Source of the DNA: Bacteroidota bacterium
GTDB taxonomy: Bacteria; Bacteroidota; Bacteroidia; Bacteroidales; FEN-979
Direction of reading: 5' to 3'
Length of the DNA stretch: 64,000 bases
Assembly: GCA_026391795.1 (NCBI GenBank)
Contig: JAPLDI010000020.1
Location: 1-64,000 of the forward strand
The stretch's first letter is position 1, and every line of letters begins with the position of its first letter. The notes below the pieces were generated by a model. It was not told where the DNA came from. It did no database searches and saw only the letters and a program-made list of their open reading frames with translations. Shown one piece after another: positions 18,340 through 26,666 of this stretch. The position numbers and the translations under genes are program-made.

Positions 18340-19137
18340 TTAAAACTTTAACGGGATCTGCACACCTGCCTGAAGATAGAAACAGGGTTGCGTTTCCGGA
18401 GAGGGAATTTCTATCCGGAAAGGATACGTTTGAAAATGAATATAAAAATCAGTCCAACGAAATTCCGAAATTCCGATGCCAAGGTAGAATATTACAGGAT
18501 GTCCGGATATTTTTTCCTCATAACCAATCCGGATACTCGGGTAGATCGTGATCGCATTTTCAAATCCACCTACAGTTTTTCTTGTTGTTTCATAGGAAAC
18601 AGGATAGGAGCCTGCTTTGATCACATAAGAATAGATCGTTTTACGGTAACTCAGCAACGAGGTATTGAAGCCAAATGAAAAAGTGAGTTTCTTGAATCTG
18701 TACCCGAACATAAAGGGAACTTCTATATTGTTATAAAAATAATTGTATTTATACACCCCGGTTATGTAAGGAAACGACATTGGTTTATAATAGTTGATTA
18801 CCGAATCAATATCCATCCTGTAGACGTCTTTCCTGAGGTAATATATCAATCCCGTGGTGAAGGTCCAGTGTTTGGAAAGCCTTACAGACATTGAAATGCC
18901 TGCGTTAATCGTAAATGTTGGTATCCGGGTGAACCTGTCAAACTGATGGTCGCGGTAGGTGTCTCCTGGGCTGTAGGAATCGGGACTGATATACTTTGGT
19001 TTGACAAAGCCTTTGTATGCAGCTCCTGCTTCAAATGAAAACCGGCATTTCCTTCCCGGATTTTTAATGGTATCCTGGCTGAAAGAAGAAAAGGGCAGGA
19101 TGAATAAGAGGAATAAAACACACTTTGTTTTCATCAC
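18340..19137 (-). CDS. Outer-membrane beta-barrel protein (unknown function)
   Basis: 265-residue exported protein; signal peptide MMKTKCVLFLLFILPFSSFSQ. The rest is rich in alternating aromatic/hydrophobic strands (RFSFEAGAAYKGF, FTINAGISMSVRLSKHW, VPFMFGYRFKKLTFSFGFN, AGVQIPLKF at the very end), which suits an 8-10-strand barrel of the PorT/OMP_b-brl type. No catalytic motif is seen. Its ATG overlaps the stop of the lipoprotein gene by 4 bp, so the two are translationally coupled. Confidence 0.65.
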   Translation of the reverse strand: MMKTKCVLFLLFILPFSSFSQDTIKNPGRKCRFSFEAGAAYKGFVKPKYISPDSYSPGDTYRDHQFDRFTRIPTFTINAGISMSVRLSKHWTFTTGLIYYLRKDVYRMDIDSVINYYKPMSFPYITGVYKYNYFYNNIEVPFMFGYRFKKLTFSFGFNTSLLSYRKTIYSYVIKAGSYPVSYETTRKTVGGFENAITIYPSIRIGYEEKISGHPVIFYLGIGISEFRWTDFYIHFQTYPFRIEIPSPETQPCFYLQAGVQIPLKF

Positions 19138-19523
19138 TTTTTTGTGCCGGTAACAGATTCCGTACTTTCGCCACTAAGTCCATCCCAATAGATCGTATAC
19201 ATCATTTTATTTACCGATTCGAACGCGCCTTTACAGGAATAGCTACAATTCTTTACCTGGAGTGAACCATCTTCATACAAGATCAGTTCAACAGTCTTAT
19301 GAGATGTATAGGTGATCATGATGGATTGCAGATCGGAGCCCTTTGAGATTGTTCCATCTGTTGAATAGGTTGTATCATAATGTCCGGGACCTATATCCCT
19401 GGCCTGGTAGACAGAAAAGGAGTAATCGCCGAGGTACTTTTTCCGGTAATCAAAAACAGGCTTCTTGCATCCCGCTATGGACACAACACAGAAAACAATG
19501 ATAAGCGTCTTAAAAATTCTCAT
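19134..19523 (-). CDS. Small lipoprotein of unknown function
   Basis: 129-residue predicted lipoprotein. Signal peptide with a lipobox (VVSIAGCKK, Cys about residue 19), followed by a strand-rich domain (YLGDYSFSVYQ, LQSIMITYTSHKTVELILYE, SLQVKNCSYSCKGAFES) similar in style to small Bacteroidota lipocalin-like proteins. The pair Cys-Ser-Tyr-Ser-Cys could form a disulfide. Overlaps by 4 bp with the barrel gene downstream and by the same ATGA arrangement with a frameshifted small gene upstream, so three genes form one unit. Function unknown. Confidence 0.7.
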   Translation of the reverse strand: MRIFKTLIIVFCVVSIAGCKKPVFDYRKKYLGDYSFSVYQARDIGPGHYDTTYSTDGTISKGSDLQSIMITYTSHKTVELILYEDGSLQVKNCSYSCKGAFESVNKMMYTIYWDGLSGESTESVTGTKK

Positions 19524-19712
19524 TGCCGTAACGCCTCCAGATCAGCTACTCTTTGGTTTATCATAAAGTCTTTTAATGATGGGTCAAAATATTTTATTGA
19601 ATCAGGAAAAGAACTCCAGTGCCTACCCCCTTTTTGGTACAATGGTTTTAAAAGTGGAATCCAGACCAGATGATGTTGAAAGCAGCAGGAAGAATATGGT
19701 ATATTTTTTCAT
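19520..19712 (-). pseudogene. Frameshifted small secreted protein gene
   Basis: Not an intact frame, but the pieces fit together. An ATG at 19712 starts a signal-peptide-like sequence (MKKYTIFFLLLSTSSG), and the frame hits TAG just after a run of five A and five G (plus strand 19626-19635). One base further on, the +1 frame continues without interruption (GRHWSSFPDSIKYFDPSLKD then FMINQRVADLEALRQ) to a TGA that overlaps the ATG of the next gene as ATGA. Deleting one base from the homopolymers gives a 63-residue product. TATCTTTA at 19784-19791 (minus strand) could be its promoter. Either a real frameshift or a base-calling error. Confidence 0.55.
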
Positions 19713-19993
19713 TTTCTCTCAGAATAAGTTCTGATAAATTGATTGAATTGAACCGGTCTTTCCTCCCGGCCTCTAATCCTTGTTAAAGATATAGAATATT
19801 TTGCGGAGAAACTGCAAAATTATTACGAATTCTGGATTACGAATTACGAATATCCTCTGGCCCATTGCAGTGAAAAAAATGACAAAATGACATAGTCACA
19901 GTGTCATGAAAAATATACTATTCTATTCGCTATTCCGTCCCGAACAGGTCCCTATTTCACCAGCCGGGAATTTATCCCTGCTCCAATGTTTCT

Positions 19994-20107
19994 CCAATGT
20001 TGATCCAATGTTGATCCAATGTTGATCCAATAGTCTCCAATTGTAAGCTGTTTTTTTCTTTCCCCATTGGACGTAATTGGATCAACATTGGATCAATATT
20101 GGAAGAA
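19994..20107. repeat. 11-bp tandem repeat with a facing inverted copy
   Basis: CCAATGTTGAT is repeated at 11-bp steps from 19994 to 20031. The sequence CCAATGTTGATCCAAT reappears exactly inverted at 20076-20091 (ATTGGATCAACATTGG), followed by a degenerate copy. The arms could form a hairpin around a loop of about 44 bases. No gene is seen in this 640-base gap (19713-20354). Confidence 0.85.
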
Positions 20108-20151
20108 CCTGAACGGGAGGAGGATGCGATCCCGGGAAAAATATCAGATAT

Positions 20152-20309
20152 CAGTCGGCAGTCGGCAGTCGGCAGACCCACACACACTCACACCCACACA
20201 TCCAGCATCCAGCATCCAGCATCCAGCATCGAGCATCCAGCATCGAGCATCCAGCATCCAGCATCCAGCATCCAGCATCCAGCATCCAGCATCCAGCATC
20301 GAGCATCCA
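20152..20309. repeat. 7-bp tandem repeats (CAGTCGG and ATCCAGC)
   Basis: Two microsatellite-like arrays: CAGTCGG about three times at 20152-20175, then ATCCAGC nearly sixteen times at 20200-20310, with a few copies as ATCGAGC. The second array ends 14 bp before the -7 box of the sugar transporter gene. Copy number in such arrays often varies between strains. Confidence 0.9.
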
Positions 20310-20323
20310 ATCCACTTTTTTCC

Positions 20324-20331
20324 TACATTTG
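20324..20331 (+). promoter_or_regulatory. -7 promoter box (TACATTTG) before sugar transporter
   Basis: TACATTTG matches TAnnTTTG, 23 bases before the ATG at 20355. The -33 region would fall within the end of the 7-bp tandem array, so array length could influence promoter strength. Confidence 0.5.
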
Positions 20332-20354
20332 CCAAAACCATTTAACCCGGGAAT

Positions 20355-21644
20355 ATGGCAGGCAACACACTATCCTCATCGGAAAAAAGTGCACGGTACA
20401 ATTACATCATCTCCATCTCCATCATCGGAATCTTTTTCTTCATCTTCGGCTTTGTCACCTGGCTGAACGGCATCCTGATCCCCTACCTGAAGATCGCCTG
20501 TGAGCTTTCAAATTTCCAGGCCCTGCTGGTGACTTTTGCCTTTTATATCTCCTATACAGTGATGGCGTTGCCTTCCTCCTGGCTTCTGAAACTGACCGGT
20601 TTCAAGAACGGGATGATGACAGGGCTGGTGGTGATGGCTGCAGGTACACTTATCTTCGTCCCGGCTGCCATGAGCCGCACATACGGACTGTTCCTCACCG
20701 GACTTTTCGTGATGGGCACCGGACTTGCCATTCTTCAGACTGCCTCAAACCCTTATATCACCATCATCGGGAAACGGGAGACGGCTGCGCGCCGAATCAG
20801 CATCATGGGGATCTGCAACAAGGTGGCAGGCGCCATCGCCCCGCTGATCCTTGCCTGGTTCATCCTGGCTGACGGCGATGCCTTCGTGGCGAAACTCAAG
20901 ACCCTGGATCTGCAGGACAAAGCCATTGCCCTCGACGGCCTGGCAGCACGTGTCATCTTACCCTACATGGTGATGACCGTTGTTTTATTCCTGCTCGGGC
21001 TGATGGTTAAGTATTCTCCGCTGCCTGAGATTGATGCCGAACCTGAAGAGAGTGCTGAAGACAAAGCTGCATCGGGAAAGAAAAGCATCTTTGCCTTCCC
21101 GCACCTCATCCTCGGGGCCATCGCGCTGTTCTTTTACGTGGGGGCGGAAGTGATCGCCGGCGATACGATCATCCGGTACGGAATCTCCAAGGGGATCGCC
21201 ATTGCCACAGCAAAAGCATTTACCACCTATACACTTATTGCGATGGTCGCAGGATATGTTGTGGGCATCGTTCTGATCCCAAAGGTCATCTCCCAGCGGA
21301 TCGCATTGCTCTGTTCGGCTCTCCTGGGGCTCCTTCTTACGGTCTTTGTAATATTCGCTGACGGAAATACAAGCGTTCTCTTCGTTGCGATCCTCGGGTT
21401 TGCCAATGCCATTGTGTGGCCGGCCATCTGGCCCCTGGCCATCCACGATCTCGGGAAATTCATTAAAACAGGATCAGCAATCCTGATCATGGCCATTGCC
21501 GGCGGGGCCCTGCTGCCCCTGGCCTGGGGATGGTGGTCAGACCATTTTAACTCGCAGCAGGCCTACTGGATCCTTTTCCCATGTTACTTTGTCATCCTCC
21601 TCTATGCCTCCTGGTGGTACAAACTCAGATCATGGAAATCATAA
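20355..21644 (+). CDS. fucP: Sugar:proton symporter, FucP family (MFS)
   Basis: 429-residue major facilitator with about 12 transmembrane segments, matching the FucP/GluP/HexP type in which the N terminus carries FIFGFVTWLNGILIPYLK (residues about 25-42) and the conserved TASNPYITIIG (about 131-141). Family members import L-fucose, glucose or galactose with H+; the exact sugar cannot be read from sequence. A central basic/charged loop (DAEPEESAEDKAASGKK) separates the two halves. The next gene, a sugar nucleotidyltransferase, follows after 18 bp, suggesting uptake and activation of the same sugar. Confidence 0.85.
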   Translation: MAGNTLSSSEKSARYNYIISISIIGIFFFIFGFVTWLNGILIPYLKIACELSNFQALLVTFAFYISYTVMALPSSWLLKLTGFKNGMMTGLVVMAAGTLIFVPAAMSRTYGLFLTGLFVMGTGLAILQTASNPYITIIGKRETAARRISIMGICNKVAGAIAPLILAWFILADGDAFVAKLKTLDLQDKAIALDGLAARVILPYMVMTVVLFLLGLMVKYSPLPEIDAEPEESAEDKAASGKKSIFAFPHLILGAIALFFYVGAEVIAGDTIIRYGISKGIAIATAKAFTTYTLIAMVAGYVVGIVLIPKVISQRIALLCSALLGLLLTVFVIFADGNTSVLFVAILGFANAIVWPAIWPLAIHDLGKFIKTGSAILIMAIAGGALLPLAWGWWSDHFNSQQAYWILFPCYFVILLYASWWYKLRSWKS

Positions 21645-21662
21645 TTAACGAATCCCGGAAAA

Positions 21663-22571
21663 ATGAAACCTACCTTACTGATCCTTGCAGCCGGCATCGG
21701 CAGCCGTTATGGAAGCCTCAAACAACTTGACCGGATCGGTCCGTCGGGCGAAACCATCATCGACTATTCCATCTACGATGCCATCCGTGCGGGATTCGGC
21801 AAAGTGGTTTTCGTGATCAAGGAGAACATCGAAAAGGAGTTCAGGGAGTTTTTTGATCAAAAATTTGACGGCCGCATTGAAGTGGACTATGCCTTCCAGG
21901 AGATCGGCAAAGTGCCGGAGGGGCTGCGATATTCGGCAGAACGACAGAAACCCTGGGGAACAGGACATGCCATCCTGATGGCCGCGGGGAAAATCAATGA
22001 ACCCTTTGCCGTGATCAACGCGGATGATTTCTACGGGCGCGGATCCTACCAGTCGCTTGCAGATTATTACCGGGACTGGACGCCTGCAAAGGAGAATGAC
22101 TACTGCATGATAGGGTATGAGCTTGGAAAGACGCTGTCAGAACATGGCAGTGTTTCAAGGGGTGTTTGCAGGGCCGACGGGTGCGGGCTCCTCCTTGAGG
22201 TTACGGAACGGACGAAAATAGCGCGTGATGCCAGGGGCATCGCCTACCTTGATGAGGCAGGTAATTCCTTTTACCTGGATGCACGGACGACGGTTTCGAT
22301 GAACTTCTGGGGATTCACGCCTTCCCTGTTTCAGCACCTGGAAAAAGGGTTTCTTGAATTTATCTCCCTCAATGCGGATTCCCCGAAGGCGGAATTCTAC
22401 ATCCCGGGTGTGATCAACGATCTGCTGAAACGAAAAGCCGCCTCTGTAAGGATACTGCCCGGCAGCGACCAGTGGTTTGGGATGACTTACCGGGAAGACC
22501 GCGATCTCGTTATAGCCAGGATCGGAGAACTTGTAAAAGCGGGGATTTACCCGGAAAGCCTCTGGAAATAA
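21663..22571 (+). CDS. Sugar-1-phosphate nucleotidyltransferase-like protein
   Basis: 302-residue cytoplasmic protein of the NTP_transferase (GT-A like) family. The nucleotide-binding signature LILAAGIGSRYGSLKQLD is at residues 5-22, and the metal-binding INADDFYGRGSY at about 119. Between them GTGHAILMAA fits the sugar nucleotide pocket. Family enzymes convert a sugar 1-phosphate and NTP to NDP-sugar; the substrate is unknown. The same gene type is often found with FucP-like permeases and sugar kinases in Bacteroidota; no kinase is adjacent here. Likely co-transcribed with the permease. Confidence 0.8.
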   Translation: MKPTLLILAAGIGSRYGSLKQLDRIGPSGETIIDYSIYDAIRAGFGKVVFVIKENIEKEFREFFDQKFDGRIEVDYAFQEIGKVPEGLRYSAERQKPWGTGHAILMAAGKINEPFAVINADDFYGRGSYQSLADYYRDWTPAKENDYCMIGYELGKTLSEHGSVSRGVCRADGCGLLLEVTERTKIARDARGIAYLDEAGNSFYLDARTTVSMNFWGFTPSLFQHLEKGFLEFISLNADSPKAEFYIPGVINDLLKRKAASVRILPGSDQWFGMTYREDRDLVIARIGELVKAGIYPESLWK

Positions 22572-22625
22572 TTCTGTGGAGCACCAATATTAATTGGTTT
22601 CACAGCGTTTATTAAAAAAATGCCA

Positions 22626-22633
22626 TAAATTTG
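22626..22633 (+). promoter_or_regulatory. -7 promoter box (TAAATTTG)
   Basis: Exact TAnnTTTG match 21 bases before the ATG at 22655, supporting that ATG over the upstream TTG at 22631. Confidence 0.5.
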
Positions 22634-22654
22634 CTTATTCATAAAAATGTAATC

Positions 22655-23380
22655 ATGAGGGTAATCTATTCAAAAATCTCATCCGTTCCCGTATCCGCTA
22701 TTATTCTGTTCCTGCTGGCTTTTCTGCTTGCCCAGCCTGCAGCCTATTCGCAGGTGGTGAACTCAAAAACAAAGAAGAAGATCAGCATCGGCTTCGGGCT
22801 TCATACCGACATCCTGCAGAAAGTACCGGCCGGGGTAAAAGTGCGTACCATCAACCAGGGGATCAGTGTATTCGGCCTCTATAACATGCCTTTCGGAAAG
22901 AGCAATTTTGGTTTTTCCATCGGGCTCGGACTTACCTCACACAACGTGTTCGGCAATTTTCTGGTCGACAAGGTTGGCGATACCACAAAACTGGTCAAGA
23001 TCCCTGATTCGGTAAGTTATAAACGGAGCAAGATGACCATTGTCTATGCTGAAATCCCGGTTGAATTCAACCTGAAAACAAAGAGCAAATTCAACTGTGC
23101 CATTGGTTTCAAAGCCGGGTTCATGATCGGAAGCAAATCGGTTTACGTGGGCGACGGCGGGGTCAAAACATTCTCATGGGAATCGGCCAACACAGGTAAG
23201 ATCAGGGTAAAGACCCTGGGCATTCCCAACCTGGAGCAGTTTGCTTACGGACCTACTGCCCGCATCGGTTACAAATGGATCAATGTGGATTGTTACTATA
23301 TGCTCTCAACGTTTTTCAACAAGAACCGCGGGCCCGAGCTCTATCCCATCTCGGTTGGAATCGTGATCATGCCGTTCTGA
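22655..23380 (+). CDS. Outer-membrane beta-barrel protein (OMP_b-brl type)
   Basis: 241-residue exported protein; signal peptide about 30 residues (AIILFLLAFLLAQPAAYSQ). The mature part has repeated amphipathic strands: KISIGFGLHTDILQ, ISVFGLYNMPFG, FGFSIGLGLTSHNVFG, IVYAEIPVEFNLK, CAIGFKAGFMIGSK, ISVGIVIMPF at the end. This fits a small barrel of the PorT/OmpA-like outer-membrane group. No function can be assigned. It is convergent with the next gene and the two stops abut (23380/23381). Confidence 0.7.
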   Translation: MRVIYSKISSVPVSAIILFLLAFLLAQPAAYSQVVNSKTKKKISIGFGLHTDILQKVPAGVKVRTINQGISVFGLYNMPFGKSNFGFSIGLGLTSHNVFGNFLVDKVGDTTKLVKIPDSVSYKRSKMTIVYAEIPVEFNLKTKSKFNCAIGFKAGFMIGSKSVYVGDGGVKTFSWESANTGKIRVKTLGIPNLEQFAYGPTARIGYKWINVDCYYMLSTFFNKNRGPELYPISVGIVIMPF

Positions 23381-23992
23381 TCAGAGGAAGATAAAGAGAA
23401 GAAACATTACACCTGCCCCGAGGAGAAATCCGGAATAGATATCGGAAGGTTTATGCGAGTTTGACTGAATCCGGGCAAACCCGAGCAATCCCCCAAGAAT
23501 AATTGCAGCAATCACGAACCAGGTCAGGTCGAGGCTCAGGTTCAGTGATATTCCCATGAGCAGGCCGAACATCCCGCCCATACCGATCATATGGAGGCTG
23601 ATCTTCCGGTAGAAGGAGATGATCATCGCAAGAATGGTGAGGAAGGTCGACCCCAGCATGTAATAGCTGAAAAAGAAGGAGATGGGAAACCCTTTCAGGA
23701 GGTAATAGGTGATGTAGTAAAAAATTGCCACGGTCAGCAGCGGGTAGATCCTCTCTTCTTTCTGCTCCATGTAAAATGACCTGACCATTTTCAGCCGGTA
23801 CAAGATGAAGACGAACAGAAGCGGAAGCAGAATGGTGCTGGCGAAGACCATGGAGGTAAGAATCAGCTTGGTCTTCACGGGGATTGCCAGGGCGAAGAAG
23901 GTGTTGACGTTGAGCAGGATCAGCATCATGTAAAAGGGAATGAAAAGCGGGTGAAAAACCAGGCTCAGCATTTTGGTGAATCGATCTTCCAT
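23381..23992 (-). CDS. Membrane protein with PAP2-like C terminus
   Basis: 203-residue protein with about six hydrophobic segments, of a type common in Bacteroidota. The C terminus (SNSHKPSDIYSGFLLGAGVM) resembles the last motif of PAP2 phosphatases (His followed by Asp four residues later), but the N-terminal KxxxxxxRP and SGH motifs are not evident, so phosphatase activity is doubtful. It lies 18 bp downstream of rpoN on the same strand and is probably co-transcribed. Confidence 0.55.
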   Translation of the reverse strand: MEDRFTKMLSLVFHPLFIPFYMMLILLNVNTFFALAIPVKTKLILTSMVFASTILLPLLFVFILYRLKMVRSFYMEQKEERIYPLLTVAIFYYITYYLLKGFPISFFFSYYMLGSTFLTILAMIISFYRKISLHMIGMGGMFGLLMGISLNLSLDLTWFVIAAIILGGLLGFARIQSNSHKPSDIYSGFLLGAGVMFLLFIFL

Positions 23993-24010
23993 AAAAAAAG
24001 GGGGGTTGGG

Positions 24011-25507
24011 TTAAAGTTCTTTACGGAGCCGTGCCACGGGGATATTCAGCTGTTCGCGGTATTTTGCAATGGTACGCCGGGCAATGTTGTACCCTTTTTC
24101 CTTCAGCAGGTCCACCAGGTGGTCATCGGTAAGGGGATCGGATTTGTCTTCACTTTCGATGCAGTCCTGCAGGATCTTCTTGATCTCCCGGGTTGAGATC
24201 TCTTCTCCCTTTGTATTCTGCATGGATTCGGAGAAGAAACTTTTCAGAAGAAATGTCCCGAACGGGGTTTGGACATATTTGCTGTTTGCCACGCGCGAAA
24301 TGGTCGAGATGTCCATGTTGATGATGGTGGCGATGTCTTTCAGGATCATGGGGCGCAGTTTGGTCTCATCCCCGGTCATGAAATAATCCCTCTGGTATTC
24401 CATGATGGCCTGCATGGTGGTGTAAAGCGTATTCTGTCGCTGGTGGATGGCATCGATGAAATTCCGGGCCGAGTCGAGTTTCTGACGGATAAAGGTTGCC
24501 GCATCTTTGGAGGCCTTGCTTGCCTTTTTTCCCCTGGCACTGTATTCCCGGAGCATCTCGATGTATTGCCGGTTGGGGCTGAGGTCGGGCACATTCCTTG
24601 AATTCAGGGAGAGGTCCAGGATCCCGTCGTGATTGGTAATGGTAAAATCGGGGATGATGTAATTCCCGTCGCGGGAGATGTCGCTGATCGAGACTCCGGG
24701 TTTCGGGTTCAGCTTCTGGATCTCGGCAATGGCATCTTTCAGTTCCGCCTCGGTCGACCGGGTCTTCAGCATGATCTTATCGAAATGTTTCTTGCTGAAC
24801 TCAATGAAATAATCCTTTACGATCTCCCGGGCCAGGTCGATGCTTCTCAATCCGTGCGGGGAACGCTCGAGCTGTAGCAACAGGCATTCCTGGAGGTTAC
24901 GGGCGCCGATGCCGGCAGGGTCAAAGCTCTGGATGATCTTCAGCACTTCACATACCTCCTGTTCGGTGGCCTCGATCCCGTGGTTGAAGGCAAGGTCGTC
25001 GCACATGGCAGGGATCTCGCGCATCAGGTACCCGGGCTCATCGAGGTTTCCGATGATCGTAACGGCGATGATGTATTGCTTGTCGGTGATGCGGTGCATA
25101 CCCAGCTGGCTGATCAGGTGATCCTGGAAGCTGACCCCGGAAGCAAGCGGAGTCTCCCTTGTTTCCTCATCCGGGCTCTTGTTGTTGGCATATAATTTAT
25201 ACTCCGGGATCTCGTCTTCTGCAAAATAATCCTCGAAGGAGAAATCATCATTCTCACTTCGGATCTCCTCGTCGGTTTCCTCCCTGAACTCATCCTCATC
25301 CGATTCCACGGAATCGAGCTGGGAATCATCCTGGACCTCTTTTTCGTCTTCTTCAGGTGTGGATTCTTCCAGGGCGGGGTTCTCTTCGATCTCCTGCTTT
25401 ATCCTCTGCTCAAGGGCCAGGATGGGCTCCTGCAATAGCCGCATCACAAGCACCTGCTGGGGTGAGAGTTTCTGAATGAGCCGCTGTTGGAGTTTCTGGT
25501 TCAGCAT
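24011..25507 (-). CDS. rpoN: RNA polymerase sigma-54 factor
   Basis: 498-residue sigma-54. Region I is glutamine-rich at the N terminus (NQKLQQRLIQKLSPQQVLVM, residues 3-22), followed by a long acidic stretch (about 45-105), a core-binding domain, and the RpoN box ARRTIAKYREQLNIP (about 476-490) that contacts the -24 element. Length is normal. Sigma-54 needs an AAA+ activator, and none is encoded in this window. The gene is divergent from the LytS operon. Confidence 0.95.
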   Translation of the reverse strand: MLNQKLQQRLIQKLSPQQVLVMRLLQEPILALEQRIKQEIEENPALEESTPEEDEKEVQDDSQLDSVESDEDEFREETDEEIRSENDDFSFEDYFAEDEIPEYKLYANNKSPDEETRETPLASGVSFQDHLISQLGMHRITDKQYIIAVTIIGNLDEPGYLMREIPAMCDDLAFNHGIEATEQEVCEVLKIIQSFDPAGIGARNLQECLLLQLERSPHGLRSIDLAREIVKDYFIEFSKKHFDKIMLKTRSTEAELKDAIAEIQKLNPKPGVSISDISRDGNYIIPDFTITNHDGILDLSLNSRNVPDLSPNRQYIEMLREYSARGKKASKASKDAATFIRQKLDSARNFIDAIHQRQNTLYTTMQAIMEYQRDYFMTGDETKLRPMILKDIATIINMDISTISRVANSKYVQTPFGTFLLKSFFSESMQNTKGEEISTREIKKILQDCIESEDKSDPLTDDHLVDLLKEKGYNIARRTIAKYREQLNIPVARLRKEL

Positions 25508-25602
25508 AGAGCAAATATAATACTTTATCGGAAAAAATTTGCTTTCTGTCGCAAAAACCTCCCCGCTGGTCTAATTTGGCCGCACAACCCTTTGGATTGG
25601 GT

Positions 25603-25610
25603 TATCTTTG
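25603..25610 (+). promoter_or_regulatory. -7 promoter box (TATCTTTG) of the efflux/two-component operon
   Basis: Exact TAnnTTTG match 18 bases before the ATG at 25629. TTTG at 25575-25578 is a possible -33 element with a 24-base spacer. Confidence 0.5.
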
Positions 25611-25628
25611 CATCCAAACTGATCCAAA

Positions 25629-26666
25629 ATGCAAAAACCATCAGGCAACCTGTCGCGGTTTTTTACCATTTCCATACATGTTCTCATATGGCTTGGATTA
25701 TATATGATTCCTTACATCGACGATACCCGGCAGCACCTTTCGCCGCATTTTATCGCGAAAAACAGCTCCCTGTTCCTGCTCCTGGTTTCTTTTTTTTATT
25801 TTAACACCTATTTCCTCATCCGGAAACTATTTCTTCCCGGGAAGATGTTCTGGTACCTGGTTACGATCCTTGGCTGCCTGGTTTTCATTTCGGCGACAAA
25901 CCTGCTTTTTTCGAACATCATCGATACATGGATCCCTGGAGAACCTCATCGCTTCAATGCCCTGCACCGGCTCTTTTTTCCCGTCTTTCCTTCCCTGTTC
26001 GTCTTTGCCATCAGCACGGCCATAAAGATCACCAACGAATGGTTCAGGGCGGAAAAGCAGAAAAAAGAGATGGAAAATGAGAAGCTTCATTCCGAACTGG
26101 CCTTTCTGAAATCGCAGGTGAATCCTCATTTTCTTTTCAACATCCTCAACAACATCTGTTCGCTGGCAAGGAAAAAATCGGATGATACGGAGAATGCCAT
26201 CATCCAGCTCTCCCGCATCATGCGGTATATGCTGTATGACTCGAAAGATGAAAAGGTAAGCCTGGAGAAGGAGGTGGAGTACCTTCAGAACTACATTGAA
26301 CTTCAGCGGCTGAGGATCTCTGAATCGGTATCCATTAGCTTTACGATCGAAGGGAATATCCAGGGGAAGATGGTGGAGCCCATGCTGCTGATCCCTTTCG
26401 TGGAAAATGCTTTCAAACACGGCGTCAGTTACCTCGATGAATCGCACATCGGCATTCTCCTGAAAATTGACGACGGGGTTCTCCATTTCAGGGTAGAGAA
26501 CAACCGGAGTAAAAAAAGTGATGACCCTGTTCAGCTGGAATCGGGGATCGGGCTGAAGAATGTTCTCCGGCGCCTCGATCTGCTCTACCCGGCTACTCAT
26601 TCCATCATCCTCGACGATACCGGGGCGAAATACATTGTAAACCTGGATATTTCTTTATACGTATGA
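25629..26666 (+). CDS. LytS-like sensor histidine kinase
   Basis: 345-residue membrane histidine kinase. The N-terminal part has about four hydrophobic segments (LIWLGLYMI, FLLLVSFFYF, YLVTILGCLVFIS, FPVFPSLFVFAIS); a short coiled-coil linker (AEKQKKEMENEKLHSELAFL) leads to the phospho-acceptor box SQVNPHFLFNILNNI (His about residue 165, PF06580 type) and the ATPase region with LIPFVENAFKHG (N box, about 255) and SGIGLKNVLRRL (G box). No periplasmic sensor domain is apparent, so it probably senses the membrane. Its stop overlaps the next ATG by 4 bp. Confidence 0.92.
   Translation: MQKPSGNLSRFFTISIHVLIWLGLYMIPYIDDTRQHLSPHFIAKNSSLFLLLVSFFYFNTYFLIRKLFLPGKMFWYLVTILGCLVFISATNLLFSNIIDTWIPGEPHRFNALHRLFFPVFPSLFVFAISTAIKITNEWFRAEKQKKEMENEKLHSELAFLKSQVNPHFLFNILNNICSLARKKSDDTENAIIQLSRIMRYMLYDSKDEKVSLEKEVEYLQNYIELQRLRISESVSISFTIEGNIQGKMVEPMLLIPFVENAFKHGVSYLDESHIGILLKIDDGVLHFRVENNRSKKSDDPVQLESGIGLKNVLRRLDLLYPATHSIILDDTGAKYIVNLDISLYV

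Noticed and set aside
20067-20503. Open frames through the 7-bp array (IQHPASS and CWMLDAG repeats)
   Set aside because: Pure translations of the tandem DNA repeat; no domain, overlapped by a real gene and promoter.
23381-23992. Functional PAP2 phosphatase
   Set aside because: Only the last His/Asp pattern is similar; the first two catalytic motifs were not seen.
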